In this document: piece by piece, positions 32,787 through 40,524 of the stretch | Layout: every line of letters begins with the position of its first letter | Numbering within the stretch: position 1 is the first letter of the stretch | Assembly (NCBI GenBank): GCA_030373045.1 | Contig: JAUCPW010000039.1 | Span: 1-41,615 of the forward strand | Reading direction: 5' to 3' | Source: Candidatus Fermentibacter sp. | GTDB lineage: Bacteria > Fermentibacterota > Fermentibacteria > Fermentibacterales > Fermentibacteraceae | Length of the DNA: 41,615 bases | The notes under the pieces: generated by a model | The model's database searches: none | Told to the model about the DNA's origin: nothing | Seen by the model: only the letters and a program-made list of their open reading frames with translations | Position numbers and translations under genes: made by a program

Positions 32787-34574
32787 CTACTCGATGACCA
32801 CGAACCTCTCGACGGCGCCGGTCTCCCCGGCGGTCAGACTGACGATGTAGACGCCCGACGGAAGCTCGCCGAGGTTCTCGGAATGCCACCCGGCGGAGCA
32901 GTACCCGGGTTCCGTTGCAGCCACCACCCTTCCGGCCAGGTCATGCACCGTCAGGGATGCCTCCATGCCCGAGGGCAGGCCGAATTCGATCGAGGGGGAT
33001 CCGACCGAAGGGTTGGACACGATCCTCAGCTCGACTTCGGCAGGATTTGCATCTTCTTCCAGTCCGAGCGAGTTCCATGTGAAGGTGACATCCTCGAGGG
33101 TGGGAGTGACGGAGGGATCGGAAGTGCTCAGAATCACCCGGTATTGGAGATAACTCTCGTTGTCGGCCAGGATCCCGCCGAGGGAGCCGGGACTGACGAT
33201 CGGTGACGACCAATCCCCCATCTCTGCAGGATCGTCCGAAGCTCTGACAATGAATGATACTGACGTTTGATCCGGTGCCTGTTCGTTCCAGGCGATCCAT
33301 GTGTAGTCTGGATCGCATCCGGTATAGAGGATGCTCGATTCGAGCCAGACCGGGGATGCGTAGTACGGCATGGCACGATACCAGCTGATCTCGCCGTTGT
33401 AGTCCATCGTGACGAGGAAGTCGAGCATCCCGTCGCCGTCGAAGTCACCCGTCCTGATCGATGAGTAGTAGCCGATGTACCTCTCGATCCAGGACGAACC
33501 CCCTCCGTTGTTCTCCCACCAGTAGACGGAGTAGTATCCGCTTCCCAGGATATCGAGGTCGCCATCCGCGTCGACATCGCCGAAGGTGAAGTCGACCCCG
33601 CCCTGTTCGATCGGCCCTACGCCATGCTGTTCCCAGCTCGTTCCGGAGCCGCTCAGGTTCTCGAGCCAGCAGATCTCGTCGGAAGCAGGTGAGCCTGTGA
33701 TGACGTCCAGGTCGCCGTCACCGTCGATATCTGCGCCGACAGCCCTGCTGACTCCGTCCATGCCGCTCCAGAGGGTATGACTCTGCCAGACGTCGCCGCT
33801 GCCCGATTCGTTCTCGTACCATCGGATGACATCCTCGTTGTTGCTCGGATGAAGGATGTCCAGGTCTCCATCCCCGTCGATATCGCATGCATTCAGCGGT
33901 TTGAGGGAGAAGACGTCTTCCTTGATGATGTGGCAGGTCCAGGAGTTCCCGGTCCCGTCGCTGTTCTCCCAGAACTGGACCTGTCCCGACTGGTAGGCGA
34001 CGCATAGCACATCGAGGTCGGCGTCTCCGTCGACATCCGCCGGTATCGCGCTGAGAGCGGATTCTATCGTTCCACCGATGTTGTGCCTTGTCCATGTGCT
34101 GCCGCTTCTCTTCCACCAGGCGACCTCGTCCTCGAAGTAGGCTGCGGTGACGATTTCCAGGCTGCCATCCCCGTCGATATCGCCCGGGAGGATGCTGTGG
34201 ACGAGGTAGTCGGTGGCGATCATGTGCTTGGTCCATGTCGAGCCGTTCTCGTACCAGAAGACCTGGTCAGGGGACGGAGCGCCCCCCAGGACATCCTGGT
34301 CTCCGTCGCCGTCGATATCGCAGCCATAGGTGCAGAAGGTGTTCGGCACGCCGTAATACGTAACCGGATGCCGCTCGTAGGCATACTGTACGCTGATGAT
34401 CAGACTGCCGGGCGATTCCCACCAGTTGGTGAGCAGGGCACTCGAGAACTGGCTCCCCCAGGAGGGAACCGGGCCGGGGACACCCCATCCTCCGGTCCAG
34501 TCGGTCTGGGCAGAGGAACCTGCGAGCACAGATGCCGGGACGAGCAGCGCAAGAGCGAGCTTGTTCACAGCCAC
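32787..34574 (-). CDS. Secreted FG-GAP/VCBS repeat protein with sorting domain
   Basis: 595 residues from GTG at 34574; GTG at 34568 sits at better spacing behind GGGGG and may be the true start. Signal peptide VNKLALALLVPASVLAGSS, mature start AQTDWTGGWGVPGPV. Propeller repeats with loops DIDGDGDQD, DVDGDADLD and DVDADGDLD, the shared module TSVSFIVRASDDPAEMGDWS, linker NSLGLEEDANP and sorting domain (SNPSVGSPSIEFGLPS...HDLAGRVVAA...PSGVYIVSLT, end ERFVVIE). Same family as the other four FG-GAP proteins. Confidence 0.87.
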   Translation of the reverse strand: MAVNKLALALLVPASVLAGSSAQTDWTGGWGVPGPVPSWGSQFSSALLTNWWESPGSLIISVQYAYERHPVTYYGVPNTFCTYGCDIDGDGDQDVLGGAPSPDQVFWYENGSTWTKHMIATDYLVHSILPGDIDGDGSLEIVTAAYFEDEVAWWKRSGSTWTRHNIGGTIESALSAIPADVDGDADLDVLCVAYQSGQVQFWENSDGTGNSWTCHIIKEDVFSLKPLNACDIDGDGDLDILHPSNNEDVIRWYENESGSGDVWQSHTLWSGMDGVSRAVGADIDGDGDLDVITGSPASDEICWLENLSGSGTSWEQHGVGPIEQGGVDFTFGDVDADGDLDILGSGYYSVYWWENNGGGSSWIERYIGYYSSIRTGDFDGDGMLDFLVTMDYNGEISWYRAMPYYASPVWLESSILYTGCDPDYTWIAWNEQAPDQTSVSFIVRASDDPAEMGDWSSPIVSPGSLGGILADNESYLQYRVILSTSDPSVTPTLEDVTFTWNSLGLEEDANPAEVELRIVSNPSVGSPSIEFGLPSGMEASLTVHDLAGRVVAATEPGYCSAGWHSENLGELPSGVYIVSLTAGETGAVERFVVIE

Positions 34575-34751
34575 CCCCGATCACAGCCGCACGCGTGATG
34601 TGCCAGGCAATGCATGCCGGGATTTCGCACAGAATGTGCCCGTCTCACCATAGGAAACGAAGATCTGCAGTGACAGACCCGGAAGGATGGTCTGATGCTA
34701 TGGCGGGATAGCCGGGAAGGGTCGAGTCGATTCATCCTTGCCGGCGTTGTA

Positions 34752-35366
34752 TCACCATCCGCCTGTCCGGATCAGGTTGTCGCAGCAGCCCGGGGTCGAG
34801 CGGTACCGCGGCACGTCGAAGACAGCCTTCACCTGGGCCCATGTGTCGCTCTCGAGCCCCACTTCACCATATGCCGTCATTGTCAGCGGAAAAACCGTCC
34901 AGGAGAGGAAGGCAGTCCCTCCAGGGCCGTATCCGGCCATTGTGTCGAAGTACAGTGAGACCGGCTGCCCGCACGTGAACGGAATGCTGGCATGAATTGT
35001 CTCCGACCAGGTGGTGTCGGCGTTTCCGAAGTGCCTGACCCATAGATCATGCCACACTCCCTGGGAAATGTACCTGAACCTCGCATCCCCCGAGCCCCAG
35101 TCGATGTAGGCGAAGATCGTCACGGAGGTCTCGATGACGAGGGAGTCGGTTCCGTAGGGAATCGGGACCATGTAGGAGTTCATCATCCCCCAGTAGTCGG
35201 GAATGCTCTGGGGGACCTGGATGTTCGCACATCCGCCGAACGTCCATTCTACCGGGCCGGTAAGCGTCCAGTAGGGTGGAAGTGAGTTGAAGTCGACGTC
35301 TATGAGAACCTGGTCGGCATTCGCGAGGCAGAAGCTGATCAAGGAAGCAAACACGTATCTCATCAT
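34752..35366 (-). CDS. Secreted beta-sandwich protein with TWAQVKAVF motif and PGCC tail
   Basis: 204 residues from ATG at 35366 (GGAGG 5 nt upstream; the adjacent ATG at 35363 is possible). Signal peptide MMRYVFASLISFCLANA. The beta-rich body (DFNSLPPYWTLTGPVEWTF, VIETSVTIFAYIDWGSGDAR, VSLYFDTMAGYGPGGTAFL) resembles a lectin-like fold. LESDTWAQVKAVF is followed by an extension, DVPRYRSTPGCCDNLIRTGGW, nearly the same as that in the next gene although the bodies are unrelated. Function unknown. Confidence 0.78.
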   Translation of the reverse strand: MMRYVFASLISFCLANADQVLIDVDFNSLPPYWTLTGPVEWTFGGCANIQVPQSIPDYWGMMNSYMVPIPYGTDSLVIETSVTIFAYIDWGSGDARFRYISQGVWHDLWVRHFGNADTTWSETIHASIPFTCGQPVSLYFDTMAGYGPGGTAFLSWTVFPLTMTAYGEVGLESDTWAQVKAVFDVPRYRSTPGCCDNLIRTGGW

Positions 35367-35593
35367 GCTCACCTCCAGGCCGGCAGATGGCCTGAAGATC
35401 GGTGCAGCTGAACGCAGTGTTCGCCGGCCCAGACAAGTATCGAACACTCATGCGCAGCAGTCAACGATTGCTCCTGGAAACCCGGCCGGCTCCTGGCTTG
35501 GGATTCTTCATTTCCGTTGACGCGCAAATGACCGTGCCGGACCTGCTTGTTCCTGCGGACGCAATAATGAGGGCTCGCCGAGGTCCTGGAACT

Positions 35594-36256
35594 CTACGGC
35601 GATCCGGTCGCGCTCCAGAAGGTTTCGCTCGTTCTGATGAAGTAGTCGCAGCATCCCGGGGTCGCGCGGTACCGCGGGATGTCGAAGAGGGTCTTCACCT
35701 CGGCCCATGTGGTCCGGGCGAGCCCTACGGTCGAGGGTACCCATGGTTGCCAGATGATGAAGTCGTCGCTGTAGAAGCTGTGGTCGACACCCTGGGATGT
35801 ATTGTCGCTCAGGAGCGACGGCCAGCCGCCGGTCGAGAGCTCGGTGTCGACTATGACCCAGAACTGCTCGTCGCAGATGAGCGGCGTGGAGTAGTTGGCG
35901 TATACCGCTGCATAGTGAGTGGCGGTGACCGAGGTCTGATCCAGCTGGGTCATCGGCCCGGAGGCGTCGCCATTGTAGACCTCTGCATAGAAGCAGGGGG
36001 TGTCCCAGGGATAGCTCGAGTGGTGGTAGAACCAGAACTCGGTGTTGTCTGCATCCCATTCGCCGGAGCCTCCGAAGTCCGCCAGGTTGAACCAGACACC
36101 CCTGTAGAGACCGTGCCAGGTCAGCCAGTATGCGGTGCCGTCATCGTATGAGATCTGAGCGTGGGAAGCAGGAATGTAAACGGGCTCGTCGAGGCGGACC
36201 TGGCCCGAGACCAGAGCGGCAGGCATGAGCAGAGCAACAGCACAGAGAGTAGTCAT
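35594..36256 (-). CDS. Secreted beta-sandwich protein with TTWAEVKTLF motif and PGCC tail
   Basis: 220 residues from ATG at 36256 behind GGGAGG. Signal peptide MTTLCAVALLMPAALVSG. It is paralogous to the protein at 14849-15448 across the body (HAQISYDDGTAYWLTW, GLYRGVWFNLADFG, TELSTGGWPSLLSD) but, unlike that protein, continues after the WAEVK motif with FDIPRYRATPGCCDYFIRT and a short tail. The tail matches the neighbour at 34752, suggesting that C-terminal modules are exchanged between bodies. Confidence 0.8.
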   Translation of the reverse strand: MTTLCAVALLMPAALVSGQVRLDEPVYIPASHAQISYDDGTAYWLTWHGLYRGVWFNLADFGGSGEWDADNTEFWFYHHSSYPWDTPCFYAEVYNGDASGPMTQLDQTSVTATHYAAVYANYSTPLICDEQFWVIVDTELSTGGWPSLLSDNTSQGVDHSFYSDDFIIWQPWVPSTVGLARTTWAEVKTLFDIPRYRATPGCCDYFIRTSETFWSATGSP

Positions 36257-36284
36257 CGTGCACCTCCCTGTTTCATCCCTGTTC

Positions 36285-36313
36285 ATTCTGCATAAGCCGG
36301 CCCCGGGTGTCAA
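36285..36313 (-). promoter_or_regulatory. Promoter for the secreted protein gene at 35594-36256
   Basis: Minus-strand perfect -35 TTGACA (36313-36308), 17-nt spacer, -10 CAGAAT (36290-36285), about 30 nt upstream of the ATG. Confidence 0.6.
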
Positions 36314-36404
36314 CATAGCAACCCTGCGACGAAACTGCCCATCTGGCAGCTTTTCGCCGATCCCGCCACCTCCCGGAATTGTTCACGGCATACGGTTCCG
36401 CCTT

Positions 36405-36423
36405 TTCTGGAATCGTTCCAGAA
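36405..36423. promoter_or_regulatory. Perfect 19-bp palindrome, candidate operator
   Basis: TTCTGGAA-TCG-TTCCAGAA, with nested outer complementarity (GCC...GGC, TTTTC...GAAAA). It lies in a divergent intergenic region, so a repressor or activator site is more likely than a terminator. The binding protein is unknown. Confidence 0.45.
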
Positions 36424-36585
36424 CGAAAAGAAGGCCATCCCTGCAGGTCGAGTCCTCTGTTCCTGAACAGGAAGGCGACAGGACGAGATTGTTGAGGGCT
36501 CTGACTTAACCGAGCCTTATGAACCGACGATCGCTTCGGTATGTTCCGGGAGCTTGCGAGACAGGACCGTTCCTTGGTGGTATTC

Positions 36586-36837
36586 GTGAAGAACCTGCTT
36601 CTGACGATTCTAGCATCCATGGTTCTGGCGGCCGAGTCTTCGTCGGAATCGATAACTATCGGTACACCGGAGTATCCTTCCGGTCTGCCCTGGAGCAGCG
36701 GTTGAGGCGATCCCTGCCGCTACCAGTTGGTAGTTCTCGAATCCGAGATCGGTGGCGCGATCGAGATGGAGGCCCTTGCCTCCCCATCCACCCTCATACC
36801 GGAGATCAGGCTCATCGGGCATTCGATCCCGCGTTGA
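36586..36837 (+). pseudogene. Truncated third copy of the UGA-containing secreted family
   Basis: GTG at 36586 behind GGTGG gives VKNLLLTILASMVLAAESSS, then ITIGTPEYPSGLPWSSG, then TGA at 36703-36705 (codon 40), then GDPCRYQLVVLESEIGGAIEMEALAS, after which homology is lost and a TGA stop follows at 36835. The UGA is homologous to those at 13575 and 14213, but the Cys three residues before it is Ser here and a Cys appears four residues after it. The beta-sandwich body and the C-terminal WAEVK motif are missing. Probably a decayed gene that kept the recoding signal, or a very short secreted peptide. Confidence 0.6.
36709..36743 (+). promoter_or_regulatory. Candidate SECIS-like hairpin (copy C)
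   Basis: Upper stem CTACC/GGTAG (36720-36724 with 36729-36733) with loop AGTT, again 19 nt after the UGA; outer pairs GAT/ATC at 36709-36711 and 36741-36743. Relative to copies A and B, a U-G wobble becomes U-A and a lower-stem G-C becomes U-A, so pairing is kept. Confidence 0.5.
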
Positions 36838-37066
36838 TCGGGATCCCGGGCCGACCGCGCCTACGGCAGCGACCATGAGCGTGGCCAGGCGATCGGGTCG
36901 CCGGGTGTCGATTCATCCATTCCTGGCAAGGTCAGCCGAGGGCTGGTCGGGCGCATAAATCCCGAATCCCTTTATTCACTATACTGGATTCGAACTCCCA
37001 GCAACAGCTGTCGTTGGCATTGCGTGATTCTGATAGTCCCGCTGGATTGAGCCCGATGGGAGGATC

Positions 37067-38080
37067 ATGAATCTGCCGGCCCTCGAAATGCTGTGCTGCC
37101 CTGCCTGCCACGCCACCTTCGACCTGGAGCGCCGAAGCTCTTCAGGAATCATTCTTCGTTCCGCGGATCTGACCTGCACCGGCTGCCGGTGCGATTTCCG
37201 CATCTTCCATGGAAGGCCGCTCCTGGTCAGGCATGACGGGATACACGAATGGAAGGCCCCTATCGACGAGGTACTCGGAATCCCTGACCTCACGCCTGTC
37301 GAAGGGCCTCTCTCGATGGGCAGGCTCGCACGGATGGGGGTGGACAGTGCCATCGACCTGCTGAAGTCTCCCGGCAGGCTGACCGGCTGCATCCCAGGCT
37401 CGAAACCAGGATCTGCCGCGATCCCGGAAGGACTCGACGGACAGGTCGTATACCGGATGAGCGGGAGGTGGCTCGGCAGCAGGGGCAGAAAGGAAAAGCT
37501 CGAAGCATCGATCACAGCCATGAGACGATCCGTGAGAGCATTCGTCGATGCTGCCATATCGGCAGATGCAGATACGATCCTGGACATCGCCTCCGGCGGG
37601 GGAAGCGGGATCTGCTGCATCGCGAGCGTTCTCACCGGAGATCAAAGGATCTTCGCGGCCGAGAGGGACTACAAGTGCCTCTGGGCGATCCAGAGCAAGT
37701 TCGAATACCTCGGCAGAGCCTCCTGCTGCGAAGCCGTGGGTGCAGATATCCTGCAGCTACCCTTCCGGGACCGATCCATCGACCTGATAACGTCGCTAGC
37801 TGCACTTCCGGAGATCATGGGTATCAGCAGAGTCCTCTCGGAGATTTCCCGCATTCTCACGCCCGGCGGGCGATACGTCGCCCTCTACAACCCCGATCCC
37901 GACACCTACGGGATCCTGCCGGTCGTGGACTATTCGAGGTTTGCCCGCGAGGCGGACCTGTACTCCGGGCACGATGACTTCCTCCGGACCGCAGCAGGCT
38001 CAGGCCTCGTTCCGGTCGAGGTGGACGAGTTCGACGAGGACTCGAGGAGGAGGGTCCTGACGATCTTCCGGAAGCCTTGA
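37067..38080 (+). CDS. Class I SAM-dependent methyltransferase with N-terminal zinc-ribbon
   Basis: 337 residues, ATG behind GGGAGG. The N-terminal Trm112-like zinc ribbon has Cys11-x2-Cys14 (CCPAC) and Cys37-x2-Cys40 (CTGC). The methyltransferase fold has motif I TILDIASGGGSG (170-181), acidic ADILQLPFRDRSIDLI and ISRILTPGGRYVALYNP, typical of the Methyltransf_11 group. Substrate unknown. The layout (zinc ribbon plus methyltransferase) resembles RlmA-like enzymes, but the long middle segment (about 60-140) differs, so a ribosomal role is not assured. Confidence 0.8.
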   Translation: MNLPALEMLCCPACHATFDLERRSSSGIILRSADLTCTGCRCDFRIFHGRPLLVRHDGIHEWKAPIDEVLGIPDLTPVEGPLSMGRLARMGVDSAIDLLKSPGRLTGCIPGSKPGSAAIPEGLDGQVVYRMSGRWLGSRGRKEKLEASITAMRRSVRAFVDAAISADADTILDIASGGGSGICCIASVLTGDQRIFAAERDYKCLWAIQSKFEYLGRASCCEAVGADILQLPFRDRSIDLITSLAALPEIMGISRVLSEISRILTPGGRYVALYNPDPDTYGILPVVDYSRFAREADLYSGHDDFLRTAAGSGLVPVEVDEFDEDSRRRVLTIFRKP

Positions 38081-38253
38081 GAATAGTCATTTCGTGTATC
38101 ATCCCGGTCCGTCACCGCCTCCAGTATGTCTTGCGCGGCTGGTCTCGGGCGACCGCCCGGGATGTTGCGATCCGGGCATTGACCCCGTCGGGCCGCGGCC
38201 CGATTGTGCAGGGTCGATCAAGGAGCGAAACGCCTTTGTGAAGGAGCCTGTCC

Positions 38254-38664
38254 ATGCCGGAATGCCCCTCCTGCGGAGCCGACGAGCCGACCGGTACGGG
38301 TTACTGCAGCTACTGCGGCAGGAAGCTGCCGAGGCCGACCCCCGTGCCCCCGCCCGAAACGGCGGATGGCGACCCATACCGGCAGCCTTCCCGAGCCCCG
38401 GTGTATCCCCCGGGACAGCCTCCGATCAAGAACTGGTTCATCGAATCGCTGCTCGTCACGATCCTCTGCTGCATGCCGCTGGGCATCGGAGGCATCATCA
38501 ACGCCGCCAGCGTCGACAGGCTCGCATCTTGCGGCGACTTCGAAGGTGCCAGGAGGGCGGCCTCGCGCGCGAAGAACTTCGTTCTGGCAGCGGTCGTCAC
38601 CGGGGTTCTGTCGACCCTGGCGTATGTTGCCATGCAGTTCATCGTATCAGTCGGAGAGCGCTGA
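38254..38664 (+). CDS. Zinc-ribbon plus CD225/dispanin-type membrane protein
   Basis: 136 residues, ATG with AAGGAG 7 nt upstream. An N-terminal double-CxxC zinc ribbon (CPSCGADEPTGTGYCSYCG) and Pro-rich linker lead into a CD225-like region: NWFIESLLVTILCCMPLGIGGIINAAS, GDFEGARRAASRAKNFVLAAVV, with two membrane segments. Bacterial members are of unknown function. It overlaps or nearly abuts the DUF2752 gene, and these two families often lie together. Confidence 0.85.
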   Translation: MPECPSCGADEPTGTGYCSYCGRKLPRPTPVPPPETADGDPYRQPSRAPVYPPGQPPIKNWFIESLLVTILCCMPLGIGGIINAASVDRLASCGDFEGARRAASRAKNFVLAAVVTGVLSTLAYVAMQFIVSVGER

Positions 38665-38665
38665 G

Positions 38666-39085
38666 TTGACTTGCGCAGGCGCGCCCGGCACGAGGCTCCG
38701 GGCTCTGATCACTCTTTCGATGCTTGCGTCACTCGCTGCCTTCATGCTCTTCACCGGGCCCGAATCTCACTGGTGGATTCCCGGGTGCCCCTTCCACGAG
38801 CTGACTGGCCTCTTCTGCCCCGGCTGCGGTTCGATGAGAGCGCTGGACCTCCTCGTCGCGGGAAGGCTCAGCGAGTCACTCCGCTCGAATGCACTGCTCA
38901 CTCCATCGCTAGTGCTGATACTGACCGGCCTCGCGGCAGAAATAGTCCATCCTGGCAGAGCGCCCTTCCGGGTCGGCTGCAGATCCTCTCTGATCGTGGG
39001 GAAAGCCTTTCTCATCGCCGTGGTGGTTTTCACGGTCATCAGGAACCTGCCTCTCGAACTGAGCAGGTGGCTTATCCCCGCCTAG
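38666..39085 (+). CDS. DUF2752 membrane protein
   Basis: 139 residues from TTG at 38666 (GGAG 9 nt upstream), one nt after the CD225 gene stop; a later ATG would shorten the N-terminus. The DUF2752 signature is clear: CPFHELTGLFCPGCGSMRAL, followed by hydrophobic helices (LLTPSLVLILTGLAAEIV, GKAFLIAVVVFTVI). Function unknown. Probably co-transcribed with the CD225 protein. Confidence 0.83.
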   Translation: MTCAGAPGTRLRALITLSMLASLAAFMLFTGPESHWWIPGCPFHELTGLFCPGCGSMRALDLLVAGRLSESLRSNALLTPSLVLILTGLAAEIVHPGRAPFRVGCRSSLIVGKAFLIAVVVFTVIRNLPLELSRWLIPA

Positions 39086-39089
39086 ATTA

Positions 39090-39137
39090 TCGGCCACATG
39101 GGCATGATATGGCCGACATCATGCCCTTGCCGGCCAG
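39090..39137. repeat. 48-bp direct repeat, downstream of fic
   Basis: Pattern TCGGCCA-N12-ATGGCCG-N11-TTGCCGGCCAG, the same words at the same spacing as 40261-40308. It also holds a perfect 9-bp hairpin, GGGCATGAT...ATCATGCCC (39100-39126), between the convergent DUF2752 and fic genes, which could act as a bidirectional terminator although no T-tract follows. Confidence 0.65.
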
Positions 39138-39163
39138 CTCCCGATGTCAGGCCCGGAAACGTG

Positions 39164-40243
39164 TCAGTACTTCGACCGGAGAAGTGCAAGAAGCCTCGTG
39201 AACCTGAATACGGCCGCCTTACGGCCTGCGCCGGGCGCGATCTCCTCGACCGTCCCCTCTGAAGACAGGAAACCCACGAATCTCCGGAGCGTCCTCTCCG
39301 GGATGCCGGACATGCCTGCGATCTCCGGGACGGTGAAGACGGGCCTGCTGAACATCGCGTCCACGGCCGGGACCGGGACGCGGCCCCCGTACGCCGCTGC
39401 CATGGATACGAGCAGTTCCTCCCGCAGGTCGATCAGGGATGTGATGAGTTCGATGTCGGCATCTGCCTGGATCCTGAGCGCCTCGATGAACCACGAAGTC
39501 CAGCCGTTCCAGTCGCCAGAGCGGGAGATCCCCTGCAGGCGCAGGTAGTATTCCTCCCGGTTCGACTCGAGGTGCCGGCTGACCATGGGGAACGGCCTCC
39601 GTACCGCTCCCCTCGCCATCAGGAGGATGGGCACGAACATCCTCCCTATCCTCCCGTTGCCGTCCCTGAAGGGGTGCACCAGTTCGAATCTCGCGTGGAA
39701 CAGCGCCGCGGCCACCAGGGGATCCACATCCGCCCTGCCGGCCTCGCCGATCGCCCTTTCCAGGAGTCCCCGCACATCTTCGGCCGGTGGCGGGACATAT
39801 GTGGCGTTCTCGATGGTTCCTCCGCGCCCGATCCACACCGGCTCGGTCCTGAGCATCCCGGGTCTGGCCCTCCCGCCCCGGCCGCTCGCCTCCATCAGGA
39901 CCCGGTGGGCTTCCAGCAGCGCCTCGAGGTTCAGGCCGTCCGTGCAGGCCATCTCGGCGCCCGTCATCGCCGCGAGATAGGCCCTGGCCTCCAGGTCGTC
40001 GTCACTGGACCCTGCCGAGGATTCCAGCATCGAATCGAGCGTTGTCCGGCTGCCCTCGATCCTGGAGGAAAGCATGGCCTCGCCTATCCTGAGCGGAGCC
40101 AGGAGATGATCCGGGCACGGCATGAGCGAGACGAAGGCGTCGAGGCGACCAACAGCCCTCTCCGCGGAGCCGATGAGCGGCGACAGAGCCCCGTGGTCGA
40201 GCCGCGGAGGGGCGACGATCCAGGCGAACTGTGATCTGGTCAT
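39164..40243 (-). CDS. Fic-domain protein (AMPylase-type) with inhibitory helix and wHTH
   Basis: 359 residues. The N-terminal inhibitory motif S-x-x-x-E-G is at 59-64 (SSRIEG), the Fic core HPFRDGNGRIGR at 190-201 with catalytic His190, and a C-terminal winged-helix segment (FTVPEIAGMSGIPERTLRRFVGFL). This layout is that of self-inhibited Fic proteins that transfer AMP to target proteins; the target is unknown. No separate antitoxin is adjacent. The gene is bracketed tightly by 48-bp direct repeats (27 nt after its stop, 18 nt before its start). Its ribosome site is weak. Confidence 0.9.
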   Translation of the reverse strand: MTRSQFAWIVAPPRLDHGALSPLIGSAERAVGRLDAFVSLMPCPDHLLAPLRIGEAMLSSRIEGSRTTLDSMLESSAGSSDDDLEARAYLAAMTGAEMACTDGLNLEALLEAHRVLMEASGRGGRARPGMLRTEPVWIGRGGTIENATYVPPPAEDVRGLLERAIGEAGRADVDPLVAAALFHARFELVHPFRDGNGRIGRMFVPILLMARGAVRRPFPMVSRHLESNREEYYLRLQGISRSGDWNGWTSWFIEALRIQADADIELITSLIDLREELLVSMAAAYGGRVPVPAVDAMFSRPVFTVPEIAGMSGIPERTLRRFVGFLSSEGTVEEIAPGAGRKAAVFRFTRLLALLRSKY

Positions 40244-40260
40244 GCCCTAAGATGACCTTG

Positions 40261-40308
40261 TCGGCCAGATCAGGCAAGCATGGCCGTTATTGCCGGTTTG
40301 CCGGCCAG
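40261..40308. repeat. 48-bp direct repeat, upstream of fic
   Basis: Same TCGGCCA-N12-ATGGCCG-N11-TTGCCGGCCAG arrangement as 39090-39137; the spacer sequences differ. It contains GGCCA/TGGCC half-sites in both orientations. Could be a recombination site or an operator of fic. Confidence 0.65.
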
Positions 40309-40432
40309 ATCATCGATTTCGCTATGCGAAGTCGCCGCGAAGCGCAACAGGAGTATCCCTCAGGGAAATTGCGTGTGCGTGCCGTGTCTACCCCGAGGCG
40401 GATCAGGATGCCACTTCTCGACCGGAACGAAA

Positions 40433-40464
40433 GAAGGCTGCCGGAGAGTCTTCCGACAGCCTTC
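40433..40464 (-). terminator. Terminator-like hairpin downstream of the collapsed FG-GAP gene
   Basis: GAAGGCTG-C-CGGA pairs with TCCG-A-CAGCCTTC around the loop GAGTCT. On the minus strand it is followed by TTTCGTTCC and lies about 60 nt after the pseudogene. The preceding CCATACTGGAC also precedes the hairpin at 41569. Confidence 0.65.
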
Positions 40465-40524
40465 GTCCAGTATGGCTCCCTCTGATCGACACTCTCATGG
40501 ACTGCGGGGAGTCTCCTCCAAAAG

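Larger units (their letters stand above)
36257..36585. other. Divergent intergenic region
   Basis: 329 bp between the secreted protein gene at 35594 and the truncated UGA-containing copy at 36586. It contains the promoter at 36285-36313 and the palindrome at 36405-36423. No gene seen. Confidence 0.6.
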
